Below, in pieces: positions 37,806 through 46,092 of a stretch of 64,000 nucleotides of DNA. Both the position numbers and the translations under genes were made by a program. Position 1 is the first letter of the stretch. Each line of letters begins with the position of its first letter. The stretch comes from CAWFZT01 sp963820415 (GTDB lineage: Bacteria > Chloroflexota > Anaerolineae > Anaerolineales > Anaerolineaceae): contig CAWFZT010000006.1 in assembly GCA_963820415.1 (NCBI GenBank), positions 558,001 to 622,000 on the forward strand. The letters run 5' to 3'. The notes under the pieces were generated by a model, which was given only the letters and a program-made list of their open reading frames with translations, ran no database searches and had not been told where the DNA came from.

Positions 37806-37820
37806 GTCTATGAATTAATG
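37806..37820. repeat. 15-bp target-site duplication, left copy
   Basis: GTCTATGAATTAATG, identical to 39216-39230 and bordering the inverted repeats of the IS. The size falls in the 15-17 bp range I recall for one subgroup of IS1202-type elements. Confidence 0.85.
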
Positions 37821-39215
37821 TGTTAGCCCAAAGTTAAAATGTCACCTATTTTGACAAAGTAAGAATGTCCCCATCTGAGGGGACCTTCTTGTCTTTCCAG
37901 GGTCGACGCCAGGGATGATCGTGGGCTGGTTTATGGGCATAGGAAGCATTGCGCAGGGCAAGATCAATCGATTTGGATGATACCACTTCGGCTTGTTTTT
38001 GTTGCTGATAAAACACGCTGAACGGGAGGGATTTATTCTTGTACAAGATGGTGACCTCACCTTGAGGGTTCTCCAAAACGGTCACCGGGGCTTTACGCAT
38101 GGCGTAGGAAGGGCGGTCCACCTGGATTTGATAAATCGTCTTGAGATACTGGAGGGTCAAGTTCTTGGAAAGGATGCGGGGGGTCTTCCGGACCAAGATC
38201 CAGTCGAGGTTGTCCGTCGTTGTCAGGGGCCGATGAGCATTGAGGTTGCTGCGGGGAGTTGTGGCAAAACGCTGGTTATACTCCTCTATGAACTCAGGCA
38301 GCCAACGATTGGCTTCTTTGGGGGTTGAGATGCCAAGCAGTCTCAGTTCCTTCGTCAGGCGGTCTTGCAGGGTCTGGTTGGTGCGTTCGACCCGGCCTTT
38401 GGCCTGAGGGGTATTGGCACAGATGATCTGAACCCCCAGTTCCTGCATGGCTCTGCCGAAGTCTGTCAGGCCGTCTCCAGGGGTCAGTTTGGGGGTATTG
38501 AGGTGAAAGATGCCATGTTTATCGCTGTAAAACGCTCCTGGCTTGCCGTAGCGCTCAAAATAGTGCCTGGCAGCCTCACAGTACCCAAAGAAGCTCTCAT
38601 GCTCCACAAACCACAATTCCACCAGCTTTCCTGTGGCATCATCCACAAATACCAACAACGTGCAGCGTGGTCCCCGCTCTTCAAACCAGTTGTAGTCTGA
38701 GCCATCGATCTGCACCAGTTCGCCAAAACAGGCTCGCCGCTGACGCATTTGAAATACCTGCAGTTTACGTTTCCGCCTCGGTTTCCAGATCCCTTCGGCC
38801 AACATCAGTTGGCGCACTCGCTCATCCGAAATCCGCAATCCGTGCACTTCCACTAACTTCTCCCTGGCCAGGGTCGGCCCAAAATCCCGATATCGTTCCA
38901 AAATGAGCTCCAGGGCCTTCTGCTTCATTTCCGGGTCGAGCTGGTTGTGGCTCGGTTTGCCCCGGCTTTTGTGGATCAATCCCGCTGCCCCATCTGCCTG
39001 ATAGGCCCGCTTTAGCCGTTTCACCTGCCGTACACTGATCCCTAATTGTTCGGCAGCTTTCTGTTGGCCAACCTGTTTCTTCTCAAGTTGGGTCATGATC
39101 CCTAACCGTTTGATTTCTTTCTCGTTCATCGTGTATAGTTTGTCCACTTTCTTGTCCCTTTCCTAGGGGACATTTTAACTTTGGTGAAAGGGGACATTTC
39201 TACTTTGGTTTAACA
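37821..39215. mobile_element. IS1202-type insertion sequence, 1395 bp, complete
   Basis: Both ends carry inverted repeats beginning TGTTA: left TGTTAGCCCAAAGTTAAAAT and right (as complement) TGTTAAACCAAAGTAGAAAT, with a 15-bp target duplication outside. One transposase gene fills the element on the minus strand. Everything looks intact, so it could be active. The right end lies 15 bp upstream of the his promoter -35 box, which puts the duplication directly against it. Insertion probably displaced any upstream regulatory sequence of the his operon. Confidence 0.87.
37846..39147 (-). CDS. IS1202-type DDE transposase
   Basis: 433 residues from a GTG at 39147 (AGGAAAGGG upstream; ATG at 39129 is an alternative). 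An N-terminal helix-turn-helix (AAEQLGISVRQVKRLKRAY) is followed by a second winged helix and an integrase core with Asp in LVQIDGSDY, Asp in FYSDKHGIF and Glu in AKGRVERTNQ. The tail matches the IS1202/ISNCY pattern (RFATTPRSNLNAHRPL). The enzyme cuts and joins the element ends. Confidence 0.9.
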   Translation of the reverse strand: MDKLYTMNEKEIKRLGIMTQLEKKQVGQQKAAEQLGISVRQVKRLKRAYQADGAAGLIHKSRGKPSHNQLDPEMKQKALELILERYRDFGPTLAREKLVEVHGLRISDERVRQLMLAEGIWKPRRKRKLQVFQMRQRRACFGELVQIDGSDYNWFEERGPRCTLLVFVDDATGKLVELWFVEHESFFGYCEAARHYFERYGKPGAFYSDKHGIFHLNTPKLTPGDGLTDFGRAMQELGVQIICANTPQAKGRVERTNQTLQDRLTKELRLLGISTPKEANRWLPEFIEEYNQRFATTPRSNLNAHRPLTTTDNLDWILVRKTPRILSKNLTLQYLKTIYQIQVDRPSYAMRKAPVTVLENPQGEVTILYKNKSLPFSVFYQQQKQAEVVSSKSIDLALRNASYAHKPAHDHPWRRPWKDKKVPSDGDILTLSK

Positions 39216-39230
39216 GTCTATGAATTAATG
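39216..39230. repeat. 15-bp target-site duplication, right copy
   Basis: GTCTATGAATTAATG, same as 37806-37820. It ends exactly where the TTGACA of the his promoter begins. Confidence 0.85.
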
Positions 39231-39259
39231 TTGACAACCCGGATAAATGCGGTTATCAT
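39231..39259 (+). promoter_or_regulatory. Histidine operon promoter
   Basis: A perfect -35 TTGACA (39231-39236), exactly 17 bp spacer, and -10 TATCAT (39254-39259). Transcription should start around 39266-39268, at or next to the leader peptide ATG, so the leader peptide is probably translated from a leaderless mRNA. Confidence 0.85.
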
Positions 39260-39267
39260 ATCTGCTA

Positions 39268-39342
39268 ATGAAACAGATCATTGCCCGGCATCATCATCCC
39301 AGCCTCCCCCCCACCGACCGGAGGTCTGGCCGCATTTCTTGA
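39268..39342 (+). CDS. hisL: His operon leader peptide with three consecutive His codons
   Basis: A 24-residue reading frame from the ATG at 39268 to the TGA at 39340-39342. It has CAT CAT CAT at 39289-39297, directly before the sequence that forms the first attenuator stem. This is the hallmark of a his leader peptide: the ribosome stalls at these codons when charged tRNA-His is scarce. No Shine-Dalgarno sequence is visible, consistent with leaderless start. Too short to be called by length alone; the codons and the surrounding structure carry the evidence. Confidence 0.82.
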   Translation: MKQIIARHHHPSLPPTDRRSGRIS

Positions 39343-39399
39343 TGCACCAGGCAGTCAGCAAATATTCTGAGCCCCCGGTCAACCGGGGGCTTTTCTATT
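39299..39399 (+). promoter_or_regulatory. Transcription attenuator of the his operon
   Basis: Three mutually exclusive pairings are visible. Region 1 (39299-39307) pairs with 39320-39329 (5 + 4 bp, one bulged base). Region 2, GACCGGAGG at 39316-39324, can instead pair with region 3, CCCCCGGTC at 39372-39380 (8 of 9). Region 3 pairs with region 4 (39383-39390) as a terminator. A ribosome stalled at the His codons covers region 1, frees region 2 and blocks the terminator; a ribosome reaching the stop at 39342 covers region 2 and allows termination. Confidence 0.8.
39371..39399 (+). terminator. Attenuator terminator before hisG
   Basis: Stem GCCCCCGG (39371-39378), loop TCAA, CCGGGGGC (39383-39390), followed by TTTTCTATT: a strong rho-independent terminator placed 29 bp upstream of hisG, where it can only serve attenuation or block read-through from the IS. 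Confidence 0.92.
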
Positions 39400-39419
39400 C
39401 TCAGGTCTGAAAGGAATTT

Positions 39420-40439
39420 ATGACCACCAATCTTTCTTCTCCTGTTCGCATCTCCCTGCCTTCGAAAGGTCGCCTGGCTGAGGACAGCCTGACTTTCTTG
39501 GAAGCCTGCGGGTTGCCGGTTTACCGGCCCAACCCGCGCCAGTACGAAGCCCTCATCCCCGCCCTACCCGGCCTGACTGTGCTGTTCCAGCGCCCGGCTG
39601 ACATCGTGGTCAGCGTGCGAGATGGCAGCGTCGATTTTGGCATCACCGGCATGGACGTGATTGCCGAGCGCCGCGGCCCAAACGGCGACGTGCTAGTCTT
39701 ACACGATGCCCTGGAATTTGGCGCCTGCGCCCTGATGCTGGCCGTACCGGAGGATTGGCAGGACGTGCACCAGACCGCCGATTTACTCCAAAAGGCCGTC
39801 GCTTTCGGACGCCCACTGCGCGTGGTCACCCGCTACCCCTTGCTAGCAGGGCGCTGCCTGGAAGAACACGCCATCCCACACTTGCTGATCTCGGCTGAAG
39901 GCACCCTCGAGACGGCTCCCGCCATCGGCTACGCTGACCTGATCTGCGATATCGTCTCGTCCGGCCAGACCCTGCGGGATAACCGCCTGCGCCCCCTCGA
40001 AGATGGCCTGGTGATCAGTTCGCAGGCCTCCCTGATTGCTAACCGCAACGGGCTTAAAACCCACCCCGGCGCCCTGGAGATGGCGCGCATCCTGCTGGAA
40101 TACTTCGAAGCGCACCTGCGCGCCAGCGGCGACCTGGCCGTGTTCGCCAACATGCGCGGCGAATCACCCGAGACCGTCGCCGCCCAAATCTTCAAGTACT
40201 GCCACATCCACGGTCTGCAAGGCCCAACCATCTCACGCGTGATCGTACGCGAGGATCAGGGAGGGTGGTATGCTGCCAACCTGATCGTCCCGCGCAGCCA
40301 GTTGTTCGAGACCATCCAGGACCTGCGTCGCGCCGGCGGCAGCGGGGTGGTCGTTTTACCCGTCAGTTATATCTTCGATGAAGAGCCGCCGCGTTACAAG
40401 TCCATGCTCGAAGCGCTTAAAGACCATGAGAGCCAGTAA
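39420..40439 (+). CDS. hisG: ATP phosphoribosyltransferase, long form
   Basis: 339 residues; AAAGGA upstream. It catalyses the first step, ATP + PRPP to phosphoribosyl-ATP. The periplasmic-binding-protein-like catalytic part has LPSKGRLAEDSL, VRDGSVDFGITGMDVIAE and the PRPP-binding loop SSGQTLRDNRL; residues of about 240-320 (MRGESPETVAAQIFK to VLPVSYIFDE) form the C-terminal ACT-like domain that binds histidine, so feedback inhibition should add to attenuation. First gene of the operon; hisD follows 13 nt later. No HisZ is needed for the long form. Confidence 0.96.
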   Translation: MTTNLSSPVRISLPSKGRLAEDSLTFLEACGLPVYRPNPRQYEALIPALPGLTVLFQRPADIVVSVRDGSVDFGITGMDVIAERRGPNGDVLVLHDALEFGACALMLAVPEDWQDVHQTADLLQKAVAFGRPLRVVTRYPLLAGRCLEEHAIPHLLISAEGTLETAPAIGYADLICDIVSSGQTLRDNRLRPLEDGLVISSQASLIANRNGLKTHPGALEMARILLEYFEAHLRASGDLAVFANMRGESPETVAAQIFKYCHIHGLQGPTISRVIVREDQGGWYAANLIVPRSQLFETIQDLRRAGGSGVVVLPVSYIFDEEPPRYKSMLEALKDHESQ

Positions 40440-40452
40440 AATAGGAGAGACC

Positions 40453-41775
40453 ATGCTGCAAATCTTTGACGTCGCCGAGGCCCGCCAGGGCATCCTTAAG
40501 AGGAAGCCCCTGGAAGGGTATTCCGTGCCCCCTGCCGTCGCCGAACGGCTAAAAACGTTGTTCGGGGCTCCTATCACCCCCGCTGAGGCCGTCGCCCGTA
40601 TCCTGGGCGAAGTCCGTCAGGAGGGCGACTTCGCTCTTTATCGTTGGGAGCTGGCCCTGGATGGTTCCACCCTGCCGTCCCTGCGCATCCCGCCCGAAGA
40701 GTTGGCGATTGCTCTGGCCTCGTTGCCTCCCGAGCTGCACCGTGCCCTGGAGCAGTCGGCTGAACGCGTGCGGGAATTCTACCGCCGCCAGCCTCTGACT
40801 TCCTGGATCAGCCAGGAACTGGGCGGTACACTCGGTCAGCTCATCCGCCCCATCCGGCGGGTCGGGCTGTACATTCCGGCCGGCACCTCACCACTACCCT
40901 CCACGGTAATCATGTCCGCCGTTCCGGCCCAGGTGGCCGGCGTAAAAGAGATCGTACTGGCTGTCCCACCGGGACGCGCTACCGGTAAAGTTTCCCCGGT
41001 CATCCTGGCTGCGGCCGCCCTGCTTGGCTTGGACGAGGTATATGCCCTGGGTGGGGCGCAGGCCGTCGCTGCCCTGGCCTACGGCACGCAGACTATCCCG
41101 GCCGTCGATAAAATCTTCGGACCCGGTAACCTGTTCGTTACCCTGGCCAAGAAGCAGCTCTTCGGCACAGTCGGGATCGACGGCCTGGCGGGGCCGACCG
41201 AGACCGTTGTAGTCGCCGACGAATCCGCCCGCCCGGCCTGGGTGGCGGCCGACCTGCTGGCGCAGGCCGAGCACGATTACCTGGCCTCGGCCATCCTGCT
41301 CACCCCTTCCCGCCCCCTGGCCGAAGCCGTCCAGGCCGAGGTTGCCAGGCAGGTCGAGACCCTTAGCCGGGGTGAAATTGCCGCCGCTTCGCTGGCCGCC
41401 AACGGTGGCATCGTGCTCACCCGCCACCTGGCTGAAGCCATAGACCTGGCCAACGCCTATGCCCCCGAGCACCTGTGCCTGGCCGTTCAGGAGCCCTGGC
41501 GTTGGGCCGAGCAGGTGACCTGCGCCGGAGGGATTTTTCTCGGCGAACACTCGTTTGAGGTGCTGGGCGACTACATTGCCGGGCCTAGCCACGTTATGCC
41601 CACTGGCGGCTCGGCGCGCTTTGCCTCACCGCTCAATCTGTGGGATTTCGTCCACATTATCAGCCTGGTCGGGTTGAATCAGGAAACCGCTCGCCAGGTT
41701 GGGCCGCCTGCTGCCGTGATCGCCCGCGCCGAAGGGTTAGACGCCCACGCCCGGGCGGCCGAGGTGCGCTTATGA
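40453..41775 (+). CDS. hisD: Histidinol dehydrogenase
   Basis: About 440 residues from the ATG at 40453 (GGAGAG upstream). It oxidises histidinol to histidine in two NAD-dependent steps with zinc. Recognisable: RRVGLYIPAGTSPLPSTVIM, YALGGAQAVAALAYGTQTIP, KIFGPGNLFVTLAKKQLFG, GPTETVVVADESA, LAQAEHDYLASAILLT and the metal-binding YAPEHLCL and GDYIAGPSHVMPTGGSARF. Its last codon overlaps the next start (ATGA), so translation is coupled. Confidence 0.97.
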   Translation: MLQIFDVAEARQGILKRKPLEGYSVPPAVAERLKTLFGAPITPAEAVARILGEVRQEGDFALYRWELALDGSTLPSLRIPPEELAIALASLPPELHRALEQSAERVREFYRRQPLTSWISQELGGTLGQLIRPIRRVGLYIPAGTSPLPSTVIMSAVPAQVAGVKEIVLAVPPGRATGKVSPVILAAAALLGLDEVYALGGAQAVAALAYGTQTIPAVDKIFGPGNLFVTLAKKQLFGTVGIDGLAGPTETVVVADESARPAWVAADLLAQAEHDYLASAILLTPSRPLAEAVQAEVARQVETLSRGEIAAASLAANGGIVLTRHLAEAIDLANAYAPEHLCLAVQEPWRWAEQVTCAGGIFLGEHSFEVLGDYIAGPSHVMPTGGSARFASPLNLWDFVHIISLVGLNQETARQVGPPAAVIARAEGLDAHARAAEVRL

Positions 41776-43577
41776 AAACTGCCTCCCGTTTTGAATCGTT
41801 TCCAGCTTACCAGCCGATCGAGCCTTTCGATATACTTTCTGCCCGGCTGGGCCGCCCGGTCGAAGAAATCGTCAAACTGGACGCCAACGAGAACCCCTAC
41901 GGCCCTGCCCCCAAGGCCCGCCAGGCCCTGGCTGACCTGGCCTTCGCCAACATCTATCCCGACCCAGAGAGCCGCGCCTTGCGCGCCAGTCTGAGCAACT
42001 TCACCGGGGTGCCGGCCGAGCACCTGATGGCCGGCTCCGGAGTGGATGAGCTGATCGACCTGCTGTTGCGTGTTCTGCTCGAACGAGGGGAGCGCGTGCT
42101 GACCTGCCCCCCCACCTTCCCGATGTATGCCTTCGACACCCTGCTCAACCAGGGGCAGATAATCAGTGTGCCGCGCCGGCCCGATTTTTCGCTCGATCTG
42201 GAGGGTATCCAGTCGGCGGTCGCCAGGCAAAGTCCCAAGGTGCTCTTTCTCGCCAACCCCAATAACCCGGATGGCAGCCTGATCCCTCCACAGATGATCG
42301 AAGAACTGCTTGAGCTGCCCCTTCTGCTGGTGCTGGACGAAGCTTATATCGAGTTTACTGAAGAAGGCGGCCGGTTGGGGGAACGCTTGAGCAGGATCAA
42401 AGCCTCCCCCGAGCGGCAGAACCTGGTCGTGCTGCGCACCTTCAGCAAGTGGGCCGGGCTGGCCGGGCTGCGCGCCGGTTACGGGGCTTTCCCGGCCTGG
42501 CTGATGCCGGTGCTTTGGAAAGCCAAGCAGCCTTACAACGTCAACGTGGCAGCCTCTGCGGCCGCCATTGCCTCGCTGGCCGACCTGGACTGGCTGGCAG
42601 GAAACGTGGACAGGCTGCGACAAGAACGCGCCCGCCTGTTTTCCCGCCTTCAACAAATCCCCTATCTCGAACCACAGCCGTCCCAGGCCAACTTCATCCT
42701 CTGCCGGGTTAAAGGACGCAGCGCGCTAGAGCTTAAGCAGTCTCTCCTGGGGCAGGGTATCCTGGTGCGCTATTACGATACGCCGCCGGTCGAGGACTGC
42801 CTGCGTATCTCGGTGGGCAAGCCGCAGGATAGCCAGCGCATCTGCCAGGCCCTGCTGGCCCTGGCTGGCGATCCCGACCTGGAAAAACAGCTTTCGGCTG
42901 CCTGGGCGGAGAGCGAACCTATTGATCCCAACAGGGATGCCAGAACCCATGGGCTTGCCGGATCTGCCCATACCGTCCCCACAGGGAGGACCGCCAGGGT
43001 GCACCGCCAGACTGGCGAGACCCAGGTGGATGTCGGCCTCAGCCTGGACGGCGCCGGGGTGCATAACATTCACACCGGGTTGGGCTTTTTCGACCACATG
43101 CTCACCCAGCTTGCCGTCCACGGGCTGTTCGACCTGGAGATCGAAGGCCTGGGCGACCTGCAGGTCGACCCGCACCATCTGGTCGAGGATACCGCCCTGG
43201 CCCTGGGCGAGGCTTTCAGCCAGGCCCTGGGCGACCGGCGCGGCATCCTGCGTATGGGTTCGGCCCTGGTGCCTATGGACGAGAGCCTGGCTGAAGTCGT
43301 GGTGGATTTCTCTGCCCGGCCTTATGCAGTGATACAAGTGAACTGGCATGCCCCTGCGGTGGGTGGCATTCCCAACAGCTTGTGGGCGCATTTCCTGGAA
43401 TCATTCGCCCAGCGCGCTGGCTGTACCCTGCACGTCACCCTGCGCGGCGGGCGGGATGACCACCACCAGGTCGAAGCCATTTTCAAAGCCCTGGGGCGCG
43501 CCCTGGAGGCAGCCGTCCGCCTGGACCCGCGCCGTACCGGCCAGGTACCCTCCTCTAAAGGAACCTTGACAGTATGA
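41772..43577 (+). CDS. hisC/hisB: Fused histidinol-phosphate aminotransferase / imidazoleglycerol-phosphate dehydratase (HisC-HisB)
   Basis: A single uninterrupted 601-residue frame. Residues 1-365 are HisC: LDANENPYGPAPKA, ANPNNPDGSL, VLDEAYIEFTEEGG and the PLP Lys in RTFSKWAGLAGLRAGYG. After a ~40-residue charged linker, residues of about 406-601 are HisB (IGPD): HNIHTGLGFFDHMLTQLAVHG, HHLVEDTALALGEAF and HHQVEAIFKALGRAL with the manganese-binding His residues. HisB and HisC catalyse consecutive but not adjacent-substrate steps, with HisC using the HisB product. HisB is usually separate or fused to the HisN phosphatase; a HisC fusion is unusual. Confidence 0.93.
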   Translation: MKTASRFESFPAYQPIEPFDILSARLGRPVEEIVKLDANENPYGPAPKARQALADLAFANIYPDPESRALRASLSNFTGVPAEHLMAGSGVDELIDLLLRVLLERGERVLTCPPTFPMYAFDTLLNQGQIISVPRRPDFSLDLEGIQSAVARQSPKVLFLANPNNPDGSLIPPQMIEELLELPLLLVLDEAYIEFTEEGGRLGERLSRIKASPERQNLVVLRTFSKWAGLAGLRAGYGAFPAWLMPVLWKAKQPYNVNVAASAAAIASLADLDWLAGNVDRLRQERARLFSRLQQIPYLEPQPSQANFILCRVKGRSALELKQSLLGQGILVRYYDTPPVEDCLRISVGKPQDSQRICQALLALAGDPDLEKQLSAAWAESEPIDPNRDARTHGLAGSAHTVPTGRTARVHRQTGETQVDVGLSLDGAGVHNIHTGLGFFDHMLTQLAVHGLFDLEIEGLGDLQVDPHHLVEDTALALGEAFSQALGDRRGILRMGSALVPMDESLAEVVVDFSARPYAVIQVNWHAPAVGGIPNSLWAHFLESFAQRAGCTLHVTLRGGRDDHHQVEAIFKALGRALEAAVRLDPRRTGQVPSSKGTLTV

Positions 43578-44206
43578 ACCTTTCCGAAATCTATTTGGTA
43601 GACAGTGGCACCGGCAACCTGCACTCGGTCGAGCATACCTTGCTTAGCCTGGGCGCGCAGGTCAGGCTGGTGCGACAGGCGTCCGACCTGCGCGGGGCTG
43701 GGCGGGTCATCCTGCCGGGCGTGGGCGCCTTTGGGAAGTTCATGCACGGCCTGCACGCTCCGCGCGCCGGCCTGGCGCAAGCCCTCGCCGCCATTGTGCA
43801 GCGCGGCGATCCGCTGCTGGGTATTTGCGTGGGCATGCAGGCGCTCTTCGAAGCTTCCGAGGAGTTGGGCGAATTCGCCGGCCTGGGGATCTTGCCTGGT
43901 CGGGTAGTGCGCTTCCCGGAGTTGCCGGGGTTCAAAGTACCCCACACCGGCTGGAACCAGCTCATCCCGCGGGCGCAGGCTACCGGCAATCCATTGCTCA
44001 ACGGTCTGGCATCTGGGGCTTATGCCTATTTCAACCATTCTTTTTACTGCTCTCCCGCCTATGCGCAAGATATCATCGCGGTCACTGAACATGGCCTGGC
44101 CTTTGCCAGTATGGTGCAGCACGAAAACGTGATGGGAGTGCAGTTCCACCCCGAGAAAAGCCAGCAGACCGGCCTGAAGATCCTGGCTAATTTCATTGGT
44201 GCTTGA
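43574..44206 (+). CDS. hisH: Imidazole glycerol phosphate synthase, glutaminase subunit
   Basis: 210 residues, overlapping hisC/B by 4 nt. Class I glutaminase motifs: LPGVGAFGKFM, nucleophile Cys in LLGICVGMQALFE, and His/Glu in GVQFHPEKSQQTG. It supplies ammonia to HisF for the formation of IGP and AICAR. Confidence 0.96.
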   Translation: MNLSEIYLVDSGTGNLHSVEHTLLSLGAQVRLVRQASDLRGAGRVILPGVGAFGKFMHGLHAPRAGLAQALAAIVQRGDPLLGICVGMQALFEASEELGEFAGLGILPGRVVRFPELPGFKVPHTGWNQLIPRAQATGNPLLNGLASGAYAYFNHSFYCSPAYAQDIIAVTEHGLAFASMVQHENVMGVQFHPEKSQQTGLKILANFIGA

Positions 44207-44226
44207 AAAAAAGGAGCCAGCCATCT

Positions 44227-44973
44227 ATGCCAGCTTTCACCCTTTATCCTGCCATTGACCTGCGTAAAGGCCGGGTGGTGCGCCTGCGCTCCGGTGATCC
44301 GGCCCAGCAGGTTGTTTATTCCTTGGAACCGGCTCGCATAGCGCAGAAATGGCTGGCCAGCGGCGCCGCCTGGCTGCACGTGGTCAACCTGGACGCCGCC
44401 CTGGGGGATGACGATTTTGCCAACCAGGCTGCCCTGGACAATATCCTGCAAGAAACTGCCCAGGCAGGCGTAAAAGTACAGTTGGGCGGAGGCCTGCGCT
44501 CGCTGGAGGCCATCCAGTCCGCCTTCGACCGCGGGGTCGAGCGGGCCATCCTGGGCACCGCCGTGGCCTTGCAGCCCGAGCTGGTTTACCAGGCCCTGAA
44601 GCAGTTTGGCCCCGGGAGGATTGCTGCTGGGTTGGACGCTCGCCGCGGCTGGATCAGCGTGCGCGGCTGGGTAAAAGATACTCCGCTCAAGGCCGTCGAC
44701 CTGGCCATCGACCTGGGCAAAATGGGCATGCGCACGTTGATCTTTACCGATATCGCTCGGGATGGCGCCGGACAGGGCGGCAACTTGGAGGCTACGGCCG
44801 GGCTGGCCCAAGCCAGCGGCCTGGAGGTGATCGCCGCAGGCGGGTTTACTCATCTGGACGAGTTGCTGTCTGCCAGGCAAGCCGGGCTGGCCGGGGTGAT
44901 CCTCGGTAAGGCGCTTTACGAAGGCCAGCTCGACCTGAAAACCTGCCTGGCAGCCGTGGGTGGAGGAGAGTAA
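44227..44973 (+). CDS. hisA: ProFAR isomerase
   Basis: 248 residues from the ATG at 44227, which follows AAAAAAGGAG; an upstream in-frame TTG is less likely. Half-barrel TIM protein: YPAIDLRKGRVVRLRSGD, KVQLGGGLRSLE, LGTAV and the catalytic Asp in IFTDIARDGAGQGGN. It performs the Amadori rearrangement of ProFAR to PRFAR. Three nt separate its stop from hisF. Confidence 0.96.
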   Translation: MPAFTLYPAIDLRKGRVVRLRSGDPAQQVVYSLEPARIAQKWLASGAAWLHVVNLDAALGDDDFANQAALDNILQETAQAGVKVQLGGGLRSLEAIQSAFDRGVERAILGTAVALQPELVYQALKQFGPGRIAAGLDARRGWISVRGWVKDTPLKAVDLAIDLGKMGMRTLIFTDIARDGAGQGGNLEATAGLAQASGLEVIAAGGFTHLDELLSARQAGLAGVILGKALYEGQLDLKTCLAAVGGGE

Positions 44974-44975
44974 CC

Positions 44976-45734
44976 GTGCTGGCGAAACGTATTATCCCTT
45001 GCATGGACATCCGCGACGGGCGCATCGTCAAGGGCATCCACTTCGTCAACCTGCGCGATGCCGGCGACCCGGTTGAGCAAGCCCGCCTCTACGACGCCGC
45101 TGGGGCGGATGAGCTGGTCTTTCTGGATATTTCTGCCACCCCAGACGGCCGGGCAACCGTGGTCGAAGTGGTGCGGCAGGTAGCCGACCAGATCTACATC
45201 CCCCTGGCGGTCGGCGGCGGCATCCGCACGACCGCCGATATGCGCCGCCTGCTCCTGGCCGGTGCCGACAAGGTCAGCGTCAACTCGGCTGCCGTGCGCA
45301 GCCCGCAGTTGCTCGGTGAAGGCGCCGCGCAGTTCGGCAGCCAGTGCATCGTCCTGGCCATCGACGCCCGGCGAAGCCGGACTGGTGGGTGGGAAGTGTA
45401 CGTGGACGGTGGACGTACTCCTACCGGGTTAGATGCCATCGACTGGGCGGTGCGCGGCGTGGCCCTGGGCGCCGGCGAAATCCTGCTGACCAGCATGGAC
45501 CGGGATGGCACGCTGGCCGGCTACGACCTGGAGCTGACCCGCCGCGTGGCTGAAGCGGTGAGCGTGCCGGTGATCGCCTCCGGCGGAGCCGGCAAGGCAG
45601 CCGACTTTGCCAGCGTCCTGACCGAAGGGCGGGCTGACGCCGCTCTGGCAGCCTCGTTGTTCCACGACGGCGTGCTGGAGATCGCCAGGCTCAAATCCGA
45701 GCTAAAAAGCCTGGGCCTGCCTATCCGTTTATGA
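44976..45734 (+). CDS. hisF: Imidazole glycerol phosphate synthase, cyclase subunit
   Basis: 252 residues from a GTG at 44976. RIIPCMDIRDGRIVKGIHF has the catalytic Asp, PLAVGGGIRTTADM binds phosphate, and LLTSMDRDGTLAGYDLELT carries the second catalytic Asp. It works with HisH, channelling ammonia through the barrel. Confidence 0.97.
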   Translation: MLAKRIIPCMDIRDGRIVKGIHFVNLRDAGDPVEQARLYDAAGADELVFLDISATPDGRATVVEVVRQVADQIYIPLAVGGGIRTTADMRRLLLAGADKVSVNSAAVRSPQLLGEGAAQFGSQCIVLAIDARRSRTGGWEVYVDGGRTPTGLDAIDWAVRGVALGAGEILLTSMDRDGTLAGYDLELTRRVAEAVSVPVIASGGAGKAADFASVLTEGRADAALAASLFHDGVLEIARLKSELKSLGLPIRL

Positions 45735-45756
45735 GCGAATTCTTCAGGAGCCCCGC

Positions 45757-46077
45757 ATGCAAGAATTAAACCCCAAATATAACGAAAACGGGTTGGTGCC
45801 GGCCATCGTACAGGATGAGACCAGCGGGCAGGTGCTCATGCTGGCCTGGATGAATGCCGAAGCCTTCGCCCGTACCCTGACCAGCCGGGAAGCCTATTTC
45901 TGGTCGCGCAGCCGCCAGGAGCTGTGGCACAAGGGCGCCACCAGCGGTAATTATCTGCACGTCCACGAAGTCTGGCTGGACTGCGACCAGGATGCCGTGC
46001 TGCTACGTGTGCATGCCGATGGGCCGGCCTGCCATACCGGGGCGGTGAGCTGCTTCCATAACGAAATTTCGGGTTAG
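45757..46077 (+). CDS. hisI: Phosphoribosyl-AMP cyclohydrolase
   Basis: 106 residues, stand-alone form. GLVPAIVQDETSGQVLMLAW, the FWSRSRQELWHKGATSG segment and metal-binding Asp/Cys residues (DCDQDAVLLRV, PACHTG, SCFHN) are all present. It opens the purine ring of PR-AMP. It is followed 15 nt later by hisE, which in many bacteria is fused to it. Confidence 0.96.
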   Translation: MQELNPKYNENGLVPAIVQDETSGQVLMLAWMNAEAFARTLTSREAYFWSRSRQELWHKGATSGNYLHVHEVWLDCDQDAVLLRVHADGPACHTGAVSCFHNEISG

Positions 46078-46092
46078 GCGAAGAGGCAATCC

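Noticed and set aside
41679..42656. 325-codon open frame opposite hisC
   Set aside because: Antisense to a conserved domain and without its own ribosome-binding site or motif.
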